A stretch of 64,000 nt of DNA from Pleurostoma richardsiae (GCA_030052745.1 JANBVO010000030.1:388133-452132); one strand, 5' to 3'. Numbered from the stretch's first letter, positions 46,755-58,900 are shown. Numbers and translations are program-made. Notes: generated by a model from the sequence alone, not told the origin.

Positions 46755-49527
46755 ATGAACGAGCAGATCCAGCAGTGGCAGTCGTCACTTCCGAGTGCTG
46801 ATCGTGATGATCTGGCTTGTACGAGAGGCGATGGTCTCGCGGCCCGCCTGACTTTGGCCGCATGCGAGGTGTACCAGCTAACTCTAAAGCACCTTGCCGG
46901 CCAGATTCCCAAACAGTCATATCGCAGGTTTGAACGATCGCGGGACTACCTAGTCCTATGGTCGGACGGCTACGGTGCACTTTCTGGAGATTTGGACATC
47001 GTTCTCAGCGACTCAAGAAGACTCCGGCATGCTACACTTGGTCATTTGGTTAGTATCTGTCGTACACTAGCCAACAGTACGTGTCCTATTCCACGCCTTA
47101 TCATACATAACTTCAGTTTGAAGCCGCATAGAAGTTTCGATAGGGTAATAAGCTGACGGCACTAGAACTAGGCCCACTCGCCCATAACCAAACCGAGACA
47201 CGGATAAATGAGCTGGCGGCGGAGGTTAGAGAGCTAGCCGAAGCCGCGGCATACACCATCCGAGACCAGGCGAAGAGTGATTCGGATAGTGACGGTGACG
47301 ACAGCGATGTCTCTTCTGACAATGGTGACAGCCGTCTCGAGGACGTGGCTGGAGATCTTGAGACAGAAATAGGGTGCCTCCAAACTCTAGGTCCGAGCTA
47401 CGAGGAGCCTGTTCAAGGAAAACCGATCAAAGAGAAGCCAGCAGTCGCGTCGCACGACATAACTTGGGATCCTGCGGAATACTTGGCTGCTCGGATCCGT
47501 GATCGCTATCCAAACGGAGACGATAAGCTTCTCAGTCTCCTCGGTAAAGCAAATTGGCATAGGATCCTAAGACTTCATGCGGTGAAAGAGGAGAATAGCC
47601 TAGTGGCAGAGGCAGATGGTCCCAGTCAAGGGAAAGCGGCAACCATTGGCGCAGCGAGTTTCCATGACTCTGGATTGGGGAGTTCTGTCTCGCCAGCTAG
47701 CTCCTATGCAGCAACCTTGGTGTCATATCGTGGTGGCGAGGGCGGATCAGTCAGGATACCATCTCTTCCTACAGAGGGAGCCGGTGGAAAGCCTTTCACC
47801 TGCTTCATGTGTGCGAGGAAGATCTGTACCCCAACAACATCAAGCTGGAAGTGAGTGAATTAGATGGACACCTCATCCACTGGAACTATAAGCTGATTAA
47901 CGGTCTATCTAGGCAACACGTTCTACTAGATCTCCAACCTTACGTGTGCTTCTTGCCGGCCTGCAGATTCAACTCTAGTCCTTTTGAGCACAAAAAGACA
48001 TGGATTCAGCATCTCGAGCTGGATCACGACTTTGCTAATAACTGGCAGGACATGACCTGTCTTCTCTGCAGGGCGCCTGCAGGCAGTAGCAAACAAGCAG
48101 TTGTTTCGCACCTCTCCCGTCACCTTGAAGAGACATCTCTGACCATTCTGCACACTAACGGGGATTCGGACGACGAAGAATCGGGTCATTCCAGTGATCT
48201 AGAGTCCGTCATTAATAGTACCTCTACGGTCGAAGAGAACGAGGAGAGAAGCGTCAAATTGGATTCAGCCAAGGAACCAAAACTGATAGTGGAGTACACT
48301 TCCTCAAAGTCGGGCTTGAAGAAGACAGCCCCCAAGCCCCCTGCTCCTATGCCACGGGACACAGAGGTCATTATTGACCCAGAATCACAAATTCATGTTT
48401 CCCCAGATGTCAAAAGTGTCAATCGAAAGCAGATAACCTTGACTGAACTTGCTATCGAGCCCGAGGAAGCCGACAGAGTATCGGTTCAATTCCCATCACA
48501 ACGCGCTGCAAGCAGAGAACTGGTTACAGAGAAGCTGATGCTCTCTCCAGCCTGGAGTCCAGAGCGGCCCTTCGCCAAGGAATCCGAACCCATGAAATGC
48601 TCCCACCCCGGCTGTGACAAAGATTTCAGACGACCTAGCGACTGGAGCAAGCATGAAATGGCGCATACCCGGGTGTGGAAATGTCCCAAGGCCACCTGCA
48701 AATACGGCGCATACGGCTGGTCGACTGAGAAGGAACTTGACCGACATATCAGGGACAAGCACTCTTCCAACCCTCCCAAAATGTATGAATGCTCGTTCAA
48801 GCCATGTCCTTATCGGTCCAAGCGGGAGTCCAACTGCAAGCAACATATGGAGAAAGCGCATGGCTGGACCTGGCTGCGAACAAAAGTCAAGGCTCGGAAG
48901 CACGGTACCTCCAAAGAGGTGCAAGCGGGTCATGGTGAAGGCGAAAATGACTTTTCCATAACCCAGGCACCAGTTCCGACAAAGTGGAATGCCGTGGACA
49001 GTGGCAATGAGGTTCCCAGTTTCGACCTCAACAACCGGTTTCCTTTTTTACACGATGACCAGCTTGGTTACACACCTCATGGTAATGAAATGCGCTCTAT
49101 TATGGACGATCCCTTCCCTTTTCTGGATTTGTCCGCAGGCTTACAGTCGTACCAAATCCCGACGTCGCTGCAGAATGAGAAGGGCAAGGCGGCAGTTGAC
49201 CCTGTCGGACAGGGCCACGGCATGCTCGCTCCTAGCTCTCTCTCGGACATTGACGAAGCCTTTGGGGATTTAGAAGGCGACCTTTTTTTTGGGAACCTTC
49301 CAAGCAAAGATGGACAGGGCTTTCTATTTGATAATTTTCCGAGCAAAGGAAGCGACCTTCTCTTTGGGGATTTTCCGAGCAATGAAGGGGACGGGTTTCC
49401 CTTGTCCCCTAGCGCTTCTTCGTCTCGAGAAGCCTATAAGGGAAACTCCCTCGCACAAGACATTTCGCAGAATGCCTCAGCACGCAAAGTGGAGGACACA
49501 GAGGATAATGGACCTTCGCTTCATTGA
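46755..49527 (+). CDS. Fungal C2H2-family protein with three C-terminal zinc fingers
   Basis: Exons 46755-47076, 47166-47850 and 47913-49527 give about 873 residues, phases consistent. The N-terminal part (DYLVLWSDGYGALSG, then EYLAARIRDRYPNGDDKLLSLLGKA) and the atypical Cys/His core (FTCFMC, SWKQHVLLDLQPYVC, WIQHLELDH, MTCLLC, VVSHLSRHLE) are homologous to the C2H2/ankyrin protein at 11762-13808. Instead of ankyrin repeats, the second half has three regular C2H2 fingers at about 565-656 (CSHPGCDKDF, CPKATCKYGA, CSFKPCPYRS), so DNA or RNA binding is likely. The acidic, hydrophobic C-terminus contains imperfect FPSK repeats and could be an activation region. A second reading frame starting CEEDLYPNN near 47809 looked like a frameshift but is a shadow, because the phase-2 intron at 47851-47912 restores the main frame. 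Confidence 0.87.
49264..49398 (+). repeat. Imperfect tandem repeat in the C-terminus of the C2H2 protein
   Basis: Three degenerate units of about 12-14 codons: FFGNLPSKDGQG, FLFDNFPSKGSD and LLFGDFPSNEGDG. The DNA copies share TTTTCCGAGCAA-like cores, showing duplication at nucleotide level. The acidic/aromatic pattern resembles activation-domain motifs. Confidence 0.75.
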
Positions 49528-51653
49528 GCACTGACTTGCATGTATGTACAGGGGGCCATAGCGAGTCGTTGACAGCCAGGAATATAGTTAGTATAACATT
49601 GGAGCTGAGAAAGAAGGGACGTTTTGGCAATGAATATTTGGGGGCAGAACAAGTATGTCTCTATGTTTGTAATGCAGTTGTCCTGCGTCCAAGACACAGG
49701 CACCGCCGGGCTTCTGCCAGGCGGAACAGGGACTTGCCACTCGCGAAGGAGGGCCTCGTGCAAGCTTCCTCTAAATCCCGCTCACGTCGGAGTGTCCTAT
49801 GCTACCACGGACTGTCGAGGTTGCGTTGAGCATTCCCGAAAATAGTGAGATGCGAATAAGAAGAGAGGAGGGAGAATACGCTCGAGAGTCGAGTGTGAGT
49901 TGTTGGTCGCCGCGTAGAGAACTAGTCATCCCCGCAGCCGACCCGGCTACCAAAAGCTCGTTCAGGAACTGTGACAGAAAATCTCTCGTCCCTCGAGCGT
50001 TTGTCCTCCCACAAGTTGGCCTTGAAGCGTGGATCTTCGGGCCGCAACAGCGACTAGCTTGTACTGCGAGAAAGTCAAGAGTGGTGAGGAGTTATCGTCA
50101 CTATGTGATTGTGGCGCTTTAGGCGATATTAGTGTCAATGTCAGTGACGTATTGCTTGCGAGATTGCATGGAATAAGGCGGAACAGCCTGGCAACTTGAG
50201 AGGCAAAAGTCAAGCTCCCAGGGAGGGACATGTTACAGTCGACTGTCACAGTAACGCTAACGGTCTGCTGAAGAGGAATTCTTAGCCATATTCATAAATA
50301 GAACGAGAGAGATGATCCTTCCAGGGTCTGGGCAGTTATCACGGCTTCGAATTGCATAGACCCGAAACACATAAGTAAGGCTACTGTCAGTTTATCATCC
50401 GGCAAATATATGTTCCCCTCTGGTGTCTGGCCGTACCACTCGATGACCGGTATGATGGTATGAAGGGGAGTGATAGGTGGCAGGAGGAAAGGGGTGGCCA
50501 GTCGTATCAGTACCAATAGACAGCCATTCATGTGCTCCCTCCCGAGCTATGGACTGGGGATCATCGGCATTTCCAAGCTGACTCACGGTGAAGGTGCGAG
50601 ACCTCGACAGTGCAGTTCCAAGGCTTGATCATTTGGTCATGACCGGGTATTCATGCCTTCTGTGGCTTAGACAAGAACAAGACATGTGCTAATAGTGGGT
50701 TTTCCGCCTGGCGATGCCGCTGGCCCCCGTCCGGTCACTGAACAACACTTGCTCTCATGCAGGATAAGCGTGAGCCGGATACCACGTCGCGGCCATAGCT
50801 CCGGGATATGAGCAGACGGGAGTCTACCATTCCGGCGTTATGAGTGACTCTGCATGTTCGCAACTCATATTAACCATGGCAGGAGAATCCTACCGAGTTG
50901 CTGGGTGGCAGACAATTCCCTTATTCAACAGTCCAACTCCTCGTTGAAGATTCGAGAGTGCCAGCTCAGCGCCGACCCAAACCGAGCATTATCTCACTCT
51001 GCTCACAACCATGATGCCATTGATGCTATACATCGGGATTACCAATTCGGTGTTTGAGGCTATCGACGGCATTCCGGGCTTTGCTTTGGAGCCCCTTTTC
51101 TGTTATGATGGCCATATCAAAGCCGTATTATAGAGCACGCACGACGGCGGGAGGGGTTAGGTAAGCAGGCCAGCGGCGGTGGGCCGACGCATGGCGCCAA
51201 GCAGCGGATCCCGCCTGATTGCGCGGCGATGATTCGGCGGGTTTGCAGGCCGGTCAGAGAGGCACTTTGACACTCATGCAGGCTGATTAGTCACTCACAC
51301 TCTCGCTTTGTCGAGCGGCAGAACGTTTGTGGGTAAAGTAGAAAACCCGGTTGGCTGGCGCTGGCTGGGCCTGGGATGACGGTGCCTTGGACGATGTCAT
51401 TACGGGGCTCTCGTCCGGCGCATGCGAGGGAAAATCGCGGTCCGACATATCGTGATACCTATAGGTAGATAACTCAGCGCCAGCCGCAAGCGCCAGCGCA
51501 AGGGGACCGTAATGCGCATATAAAGAGACCCGGAGCCGCAGGCACATCGACGAGCACAGAAAACCATCTCTTCCTGCTTCCACAGACCACACTCGAGCCG
51601 GCAAACACCCCTCTTCTTACTGCACCTTGCCCTCACCTCACAGCCCCTCTTTG
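49528..51653. other. Intergenic region
   Basis: 2.1 kb with no ORF I can support. It includes the 3' region of the C2H2 gene and the promoter of the oxidoreductase gene. Confidence 0.45.
51519..51524 (+). promoter_or_regulatory. Probable TATA box
   Basis: TATAAA lies 130 bp upstream of the oxidoreductase ATG, a common distance in filamentous fungi. The stretch after it contains CA-rich initiator-like sequence. Confidence 0.45.
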
Positions 51654-52989
51654 ATGATCTCAGCCGCCCGGACACCCCTCCGGTCCTTCGCGTCACAAGC
51701 GCGCCGCCACAGCCTCAAGAAGATGCTCGAGTTCAAGGTCTGGGGCAAGCCCGAGTACGCCGGGAAGACCATCGAATCCGAGGTCCCGTAAGTTTCCCCA
51801 GGCACCGGTGACTCCGCAGACGGGATCATGAGGTTGACGATGCGCTAGCAAGCCGGGGCCCAAAGAGGTGCTGGTCAAGGTGATCGCGGCGGGGCTGAAC
51901 CCCAAGGACTGGAAGGTATGCTATTCTCCCTGATCGCAGGCATCCTCCACCTCCCCCTTGAAGCCGGAGAGACTGCAGCTTCTTTTCTGAACGAGACCCC
52001 TCTTTCCCCACCATCTAGTTCGTCCAGAGCCGCGATGAGTCCCGCGCCCTCAACGCCGGCGACGACATGACCGGCATCGTCGAGGCCGTCGGCGCCGACG
52101 TCTGGGAGTACAAGCCGGGCGACCGCGTCGCCGCCTTCCACGTCATGGGCGCGCCGCACGGCGCCTACGCCGACTACGCCGTCGCCCCGGCCTCCACCAC
52201 CTTCCCCCTGCCCCCCAACATCTCCTTCGAGGCCGGCGCCGGCCTGCCCCTGTCCGCCATGACCGCCGCCCTCGCCCTCTACCAGTACCTGCAGATCCCG
52301 CTGCCCACCACCCCCGCCGGCCCCGCCGACGGCCGCGACGAGCCGCTCGTCATCTACGGCGGCGCGTCCGCCGTCGGCGCCTACGCGCTGCAGCTCGCAA
52401 AGCTGTCCGGGATTCGGACCATCATCACCGTCGCCGGCGGCGGCATCGAGTTCGTCAGGTCCCTCGACGCGGCAACGCACATCGTCGACTACCGCCGCGG
52501 CGCCGTCGAAGAGGACATCCTCGCCGCGCTGGGCGGGCGGCCGCTGACGCTCGCGTTCGACGCCATCTGCGGGCACGGCTCCTACGAGTACCTGTCCTCC
52601 GTGCTCGTGCGCTCCTCCGGCGGCGGGCACCTCAACATGGTGGACCCCCCGTCGCCCTCCGAGTTCGCCTTCCCGCCCGAGCTGCGTACCAGCCGGACCT
52701 TCGTCGCCAGCGCCTACTACCAGGAGCACGCGGCCATAGACGCCGACCAGGCCTTCAAGGACGGCGAGTTCGCCCTCGCCTTCTACCGCTACCTCAGCCA
52801 CCTGCTGGCCGAGGGCCGCTTCGCGCCGCACCCCTTCGAGGTGCTGCCGGGCGGCCTCCCCGCCGTCGTCGGCGGCCTGCGGGCGCTGCGCGAGGGCCGG
52901 GTCAGCGCCAAGAAGCTCGTCGTGAGGTGGGTCGACTGCTGCTCGCTGGGGAGAGATTGCAATTTCGCTGAACATTTTAGGCTCACTGA
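51654..52989 (+). CDS. Zinc-independent MDR-family quinone oxidoreductase / enoyl reductase-like enzyme
   Basis: NADPH-dependent oxidoreductase of the medium-chain dehydrogenase/reductase superfamily. Exons 51654-51787, 51849-51915, 52019-52921 and 52981-52989 give about 370 residues. The last exon is only nine bases: removing a 59-nt intron (GTGAGG ... CTGAAC ... TTTTAG) turns a strange extension into the family-typical ending SAKKLVAH. Motifs: VLVKVIAAGLNPKDWK, GIVEAVGADVWEYKPGDRVAAF, AGLPLSAMTAALALY, the nucleotide fold IYGGASAVGAYALQLAK (GxSxxG form), and FDAICGHGSYE. No zinc-ligand Cys cluster is present. The N-terminus is Arg/Ser-rich (MISAARTPLRSFASQARR) and may target mitochondria. 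Exon 3 is very rich in C/G third codon positions. Confidence 0.9.
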
Positions 52990-53516
52990 TACGCCGCACA
53001 TATGAAATTAAAAAAAAATAGAAATCAAGAAAAAAGAAAAGAATGAGAAAAAGAAGAAAGCGTTCCTGCATTTTGAGAAAGCGAAGCGAATCTGTATTAA
53101 GGGGGTTCTGCACGGCGGATGCATAGCTGGCGGCTGGATGGGCCGTTCCAGGTGGAGGCTGCTGAAGGAGGCCGATCCAGGGCCCTATCGCGGTATAAAT
53201 AGCAAGTAGGAGTTCAAGGGTAGACAAGTCGAACTATTTTGGAGGACGCAAGATTCTCAATCCGCTATTTGTCTTCAAACCCCGAATGCGAAAATCATTT
53301 TCAGCCGATGGCGGTCCCGAAGTGAAGAGGACAGAGAGCATGCGTCGATTCTCCCTGGGAATGGTCTGTGCAAGTCATGTCGTGGTTCTGTCATTGGCAC
53401 ATCACGGACGATGTCTCTGCTTCAGCGCTTCATCGCGACTCATTATATTGTAGACATCGTCTTTGGGGTATAAAGCGAGGGTAGAAAGCCAGACCATCAA
53501 CCGAAATGCATAGCGC
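52990..53516. other. Convergent 3' region with purine-rich tract
   Basis: 527 bp between facing stops. An A/G-rich run at about 53004-53062 (stretches of A broken by G) is the only notable feature and probably lies in the 3' UTR or polyadenylation zone of the oxidoreductase gene. Confidence 0.5.
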
Positions 53517-55926
53517 TCAGACACCACCACCGTTGCCACCCATCATCCGTGAGATGTCGACATCTATCCAAGTTACGCCTGCCGATTGCCCACCATCCCT
53601 AGGGTGGGTCTGCTGTTGCTGATGAGAGGGAGGCATTCGACTCCCCATTGCCTGCATCGACGCCTGACTCTGTTGAGCATGAGCCTGCTGGTGTTGCATC
53701 TGTTGGACCTGCTGCTGATGGTGATGCTGGTGCTGTTGCTGCATCGCGCTAGGCCCGGCGTGCTGCTGCATGTGTTGCTGCTGCTGTCGCTGCTGCTGGT
53801 ATGCCGCATCGCGCCTACTCCTCCTAGCCCGCAAGTCCTGCAGCACATTGCTGCTGAAATCCCTAAATCCCTCCCCTAGCTGCACGGCGTCGGCCCACCG
53901 CTCTCCGTACTTCTCCAGGGTCGCCGTGACGCGCTCCAGACACCTCAGGCTCCGATCCAGGTTATCGCCGTCGTCGACCCTCCGGCTCGGCATCGGCGGC
54001 GGCGGCGCCTTGCCCGGCAGCGTCAGCGGCACGGGCACCGACGCTCCCGCCAGGAAGGCATCGCCCGACTCGCGCAGGACGCCGAGGAACTGGTTGCCCA
54101 TGAAGAACACCCTCAGCGCGTCATGGTACGTGTAGAAGGCCGTGTTCAGCGGCCCGCGCGTGGCGACCTCGAAGATGCGGTCCACATAGGCGATGGCGTG
54201 CTCGAAGGTGAGCATGCGCCCGTACGCCGTCATGTGGTGCGCCCGGTTGTTGCGCGCGACGCAGTAGACATAGCTGTAGCGCAGCTCGAGGTCAAACAGC
54301 TCACGGATGCCGGTTGGCAGTATGTCCGGAAGGGCCTCGGCCCACTCGCGCATCTCGTGGCACATCTGCCAGACAAAGGAGGAGCCGTCGGGGAGCGCTT
54401 CAGAGGGGTCGGACTGAAAAAGCTCCTGATACCAGTGCGATTGGGCGCGGCGGAGCTGGAAGAGAAGGACGGCGGGGTCAGCGGACTGAGGGCCGGTAAT
54501 AGGACCGGAGTTGGAAGCAATGCGTGACAGGCCGGACATGGACGGGAAAGCCACATTAATAGAGTCGTCGGTAAAGGAGAAGGGGCGGGCGTAGATCATG
54601 CTGATAGATCTGGACTACCGTCAGTGACCCCAGATCATTACTGGATGATGAGAATGGTGATGGGATAAACCAACCGATCGAGTGAGTACACGCAGTAGAA
54701 TATCTTCCGCCGCATATCCAGCACGCCTTTATCAGCAAGCTGCTCCGCCGGGGGGTCCTGGTGGAGGCCCAGGTCGACGACTGCCCGGCAGGTGAATCCT
54801 ATTAAGTGCCAGCTGTCGAAATGGGCTGGGTCCAGCATAGAATATTGTGTGAGCAGGAGAAGCGACTGTATCTGGGTGATGTACCCGGGCATCAGCGCAC
54901 GGTCAGCGACCTCGAGAGCGTGTGAGACGAATTCGACGCCATTTGCATAGAAGTCATCCTGGTTGCTGCGGCTCTGTGCTATCGAGCCGATCGCCAGGAC
55001 CATGTAAAGAAGCCATCGGTCGACGCTCTTGATCGGGCGCTGGTCTGGTTGATACAAGTCGTCCAGCGCGGTCAGCAGCACCGTCTCCGAGAACGCGGGA
55101 AACAAGGTGTAAATGTTCGCCATGTAATACTGCACAATGCCGTACGCGGCTTGTCTCGAGGGGAGGCTCGTCATCTTCGGCTCGGGCACGGGGGTGTTCA
55201 TGGTTGCGGCGAGGACCAGACGCGCAAAAGTCATGTTGCTCACGGACGGCTCGAAGTCTCGCGTCGTTGCGTTAACCGATCTAGCTCGCATCAGCCACAT
55301 CCAGCTTCCAGGCGGTTACAAGGGGCTCACAGGAAACCAAAGTCGGAGACGAGCGAGTTCACGTCGGAATTCTCGCGCTTGCGGGCAGCTTTGCGGTGTA
55401 TGGCAGCCCGGATGGTCGCCAGCGAGTCTTTCCGATCGTGCTCTCCCATGAGGGGAGCTTCCTGCTCGTGCATTGCTACCGACGCCTTCCGTGACCGCGC
55501 ATAGGCTAGCCTCCGCTCTAGTTTCTCGACGCGGAGTTCCAAGGCGGCGACATAACTGGGGTTTGGACCTTAGCCACGCATGTTGGCCGCTTCTGTGGAT
55601 GGTGGCCTACCTTCGTTCCTTGCCGCGTGCGAACTGATCGTTGGCTGCCGAGCACTCGCTCTCACGCCCCGCCTTCTCGCAGGCGGTGCAAGCGGGGAGC
55701 TTTCCATCGCACTACTCCGCACGTCAGCCGCGAACATCGTGGAAATAAACGAAGGTCGCTGATTGACGAGTTACCTTGACTTTCGCAGCGCGACCTGAGG
55801 AGGACAGACCGTTAGAGCTGCGTGCGGCAGGCGATCACACACAGGGACGAACTTACATCTTGAACAAGCCGACACGGGTCGAGAGACTCTCAACAGAGGG
55901 TTATCGGAGAAGCTAGGTCGAGGCAT
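53517..55926 (-). CDS. Zn2Cys6 transcription factor with fungal_trans domain and Gln/His-rich tail
   Basis: Nuclear DNA-binding regulator. Six exons: 55926-55857, 55794-55775 (20 nt), 55711-55611, 55555-55331, 55280-54675 and 54609-53517, about 704 residues. Splicing assembles a perfect binuclear cluster from three exons: SACSRC, RAAKVK, then CDGKLPACTAC and ESEC (CX2CX6CX6CX2CX8C). It is followed by a basic/coiled-coil segment VAALELRVEKLERRL. The fungal_trans middle domain includes YYMANIYTLFPAF, RWLLYMVLAIGS, HLIGFTCRAVVDLGLHQDPP, RRKIFYCVYSLDRSISMIYARPF. The last 100 residues are rich in Gln and His. Start at 55926 is supported by frame and by the cluster sitting within the first 60 residues. 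Target genes unknown. It diverges from another Zn2Cys6 gene across 3.9 kb. Confidence 0.92.
53640..53815 (-). repeat. CAG/CTG-rich low-complexity coding tract
   Basis: Interrupted CAG and CAC codons coding for the Gln/His-rich tail of the Zn2Cys6 regulator (QQQRQQQQHMQQH and similar runs). Likely length-variable between strains. Confidence 0.75.
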
Positions 55927-58900
55927 CTAGTCTCGTCGCACAGCCGGGGCGTTGCGCCGGGGCTCTCCCTCGTCGTTGCGGGGGCCGTGTGATGGAGACT
56001 TGATTACAGGTAGTCGTCGATGCTGCCGCGATTGACCGATTGCTTTCCTTGCTTCTTCCCGTTCAGTCCCGGATGAATGGTCGTGCTGCGGTCTGATGGT
56101 CGATGACGCGAAAATGCGTACCGCGACCAGAGCCTCGCTGCCCCGAAAGCGCCCGCGTTGTGCCGCCCTCGGAGCTCAGATTCTGCCAGTCAGCGCAGTG
56201 GAGCGGGACGGGCCCAAGAATGCATGCGGCGCGCTGATAGATGATTCACGGTTCCTCTGCCTTCCCTATGTGAGCCTGGGAAGCTCACCAGTAGCTCGAG
56301 CGTCAGGGACTCGAAGCGATGTGGCGACGGGTGCTGTATTGAGGCCGTTCTGCAGCGGTTTGCGATGCGGACTAGTCGCAGTTTGACAGATGATCGGTCT
56401 CTTCTGAAAATGGGGGGATTTGCGAGATCGACAACCCGGCGTTTCGAGTGGGGTAATGCCCCCAAAGCGTTGGGATTCAGGGAAGGATTGGTCGATCGCT
56501 CGGTATTCCGATGGCGGCCGTCAGTGATGGTTCCGCTTGCCGCCAACTACTGCGCTGAGAACATCAGTCGGGAGTGAAGCCTGGCGCCCGAGTCGATGGA
56601 TGACGGATAGTCGTGATGACAGCATGGAGGAGGAGAGAGACAGAGTCGCGCCGAGTCTAGAGTAGTCGGCGCCCTTGACAACATCTAGAGCACAGACCGG
56701 CCGGCACGATGCGGTGGGGGCCGGGCGCACAGCCAGTGCGGTGCTGCTGCCGGGAACACGTACCTCGGGGGGATGGAGAGCTACGTTAAGGCCACTCCGT
56801 ACCTACGTGCGGATCCGCAGAACCGGCTGGCGTTGATCGTTGAGGGCGGCACTCACGAACCCTTTTCCTTATCTGAGCGTACCAGCGTCCCAATTAGGGG
56901 CTGCTGCCGCCTCTAGACAACTAGTCTCTGATCTTGTGTCACGGCGAAGTCCGTAGTGAAGGTCCGGCAATGAAGGCGCGAACTCTGGTGTACGTGCGTA
57001 TGCAGCAAAGTTCAACGCCTAATAGTCGCTAGCGCAGACGCGGCCCTGAGCAGAAGGGCTGGTCTCGCGTGACGTGCTAAGCCCAGGGGCCAAGGTTGAG
57101 ACATGCCTGGCTGCTTCACGCGGAGACAGATGCACAGGCTGTCTCCCCCATAGGTGGGAGAAACCTGCATCTCCCACTGTCCGGGACATGGGCGGTGGTT
57201 GCTGCATAGCGTTCCGGGTTCCCCGGGCTGCCGGTCCTCGGCGAGCCGCTACGGCGCTTATCGATCGATGCGCACGGATGAGCACGGATGAGCTATGAAC
57301 TTCCTGACTGCACCGCAATAACGTTAAGTATGCCATGTCCGAAAGGCGCGACGGTCCTTCGTAGGAAAGATACAAGGCGCCCATTAGGGCTGCTAGTACG
57401 AGTAGAGGTTCTAACGGTCTCCAGCGTTCAGCAGTAAAGGAGCAAACCCGCCCCAGTTAACTTCTTTTCACGCCGTTTGATGCCCTGCAGGCCCGTCTCA
57501 CCCGCAGCGACGGAATGCGTGTGGAGTCGGGGGTGTCCTGCGCTAGGGGAGGAGCTTCCGCTTCTTTAGGATGTTTTTGTCTTCGACTCCCCGGCGTGTA
57601 TCGCTGCATTGAAATCCTTCTTCTGCCCGATAGGGTGCAAATTTGCTTGCGCCAAGGCACGAAACGGGCAGGTCTAAGGAGAATCAGCCGCCCTCTCCTG
57701 GACCCCTGCTTCCTGCGGCGCCCCGACTTATCGCCGCATCTGCGCTGCATATAATGCTCGACGGGGACGAGCGAATGACCGCCAGCAGGAAGCCATGCAT
57801 TCATTCATTTCCTGCGCGCTGATGATGATGATGAGTGAAAATTTCAACATGATGGAGACGGCTTCTTGTTGGAGTCGAGAGAAAAGAGACCGATTCCCCG
57901 AAAATGGCAACTAGCCGAGTCCCAATGCTGCTGAAAGTCGGTCTCGCGGACGAGATTGGCTGCCGTGGAAAATTTGAGGTGCAGGCCTGCGGATCATCGA
58001 GAGATTGGCTTGGGGACGAGCCCCGAGTCTGGCCTCGTCATCATCAGTTCAGAAAAACCCCATAGCCAGGTCGAGACACACGACGGCGCGGGTGCCAGCA
58101 GCCCGTAGCGCACCTTACGGAATGGCTCTTGGTAGGAGTCAAGGGAGTGTAGGTGCGGAAAGGCGAGCGCATTAACTTGCGGAGCAGGGCGACCTCTCTC
58201 TCGTCCCCTCATCACCTCGACGCAACAAGAAGCGGAGAAGGGCCCAGAAAAAGCAACGACGTGACGAGGATGTGATGGAACAGTAACACGGTCCGACCAG
58301 GCGACGGCTGCTGTCTCTCAGAAGAGGCCCCTCGACAGCCAGGACAGCTCAGTCCTCCACTCGTGGACTCGCAGACCAATGGGCTTGCAGTGATAGCCGT
58401 CGGGCGACCATCAGGCCAATGTCGACATCGAGTTGAGGCTGTTTTCGCACCCACCACACACCCACCAGCATGCCCGTCATGCTCTGGGATGCCCCCTGCC
58501 CGCGCCTCCCCAAGGAGGGACAACGCCTCCCCGATGGGGACCCCAATCCAGCCCTTTTAGGGCTCGAGGGGGCCACAACGGGGTCGCGGCTCGACTGCAA
58601 CCACTATCCCACTTGCCCACTCTCGTAGCAAACCGCCGGCGCCAGTTCTGGCTCTCGGCGAATCGGATCTAGGACGGTTGGAGCTTGGGAGACCTCGAGG
58701 AACCAACCCGGTGTTCTCGGCCTTGGACGACGATAGGCAACAAACAGGCCAGGTTGATGAAGGATGCGGGCCCGGAGGAGAAGAAGCATGAGGAGCAAAA
58801 TGGAGCTCGTGTAACGTCGGTCACTTCGTGCCTCGGCGATGTTATCACTGCACGGGTATCCGTCGGTCTGCTCCGCCCGGTCTGAAGAGTGCCGATGTGC

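Noticed and set aside
47809-47865. A TG-dinucleotide insertion frameshift in the C2H2 gene, because another frame reads CEEDLYPNNIKLE
   Set aside because: The main frame joins in phase 2 over the intron 47851-47912 to give SWKQHVLLDLQPYVC, which matches the paralogue's core. The other frame is a shadow.
51875-53227. A 450-codon antisense ORF over the oxidoreductase gene
   Set aside because: It mirrors the C/G-ending codons of the sense gene, is repetitive in Gly/Glu/Val and has no domain.
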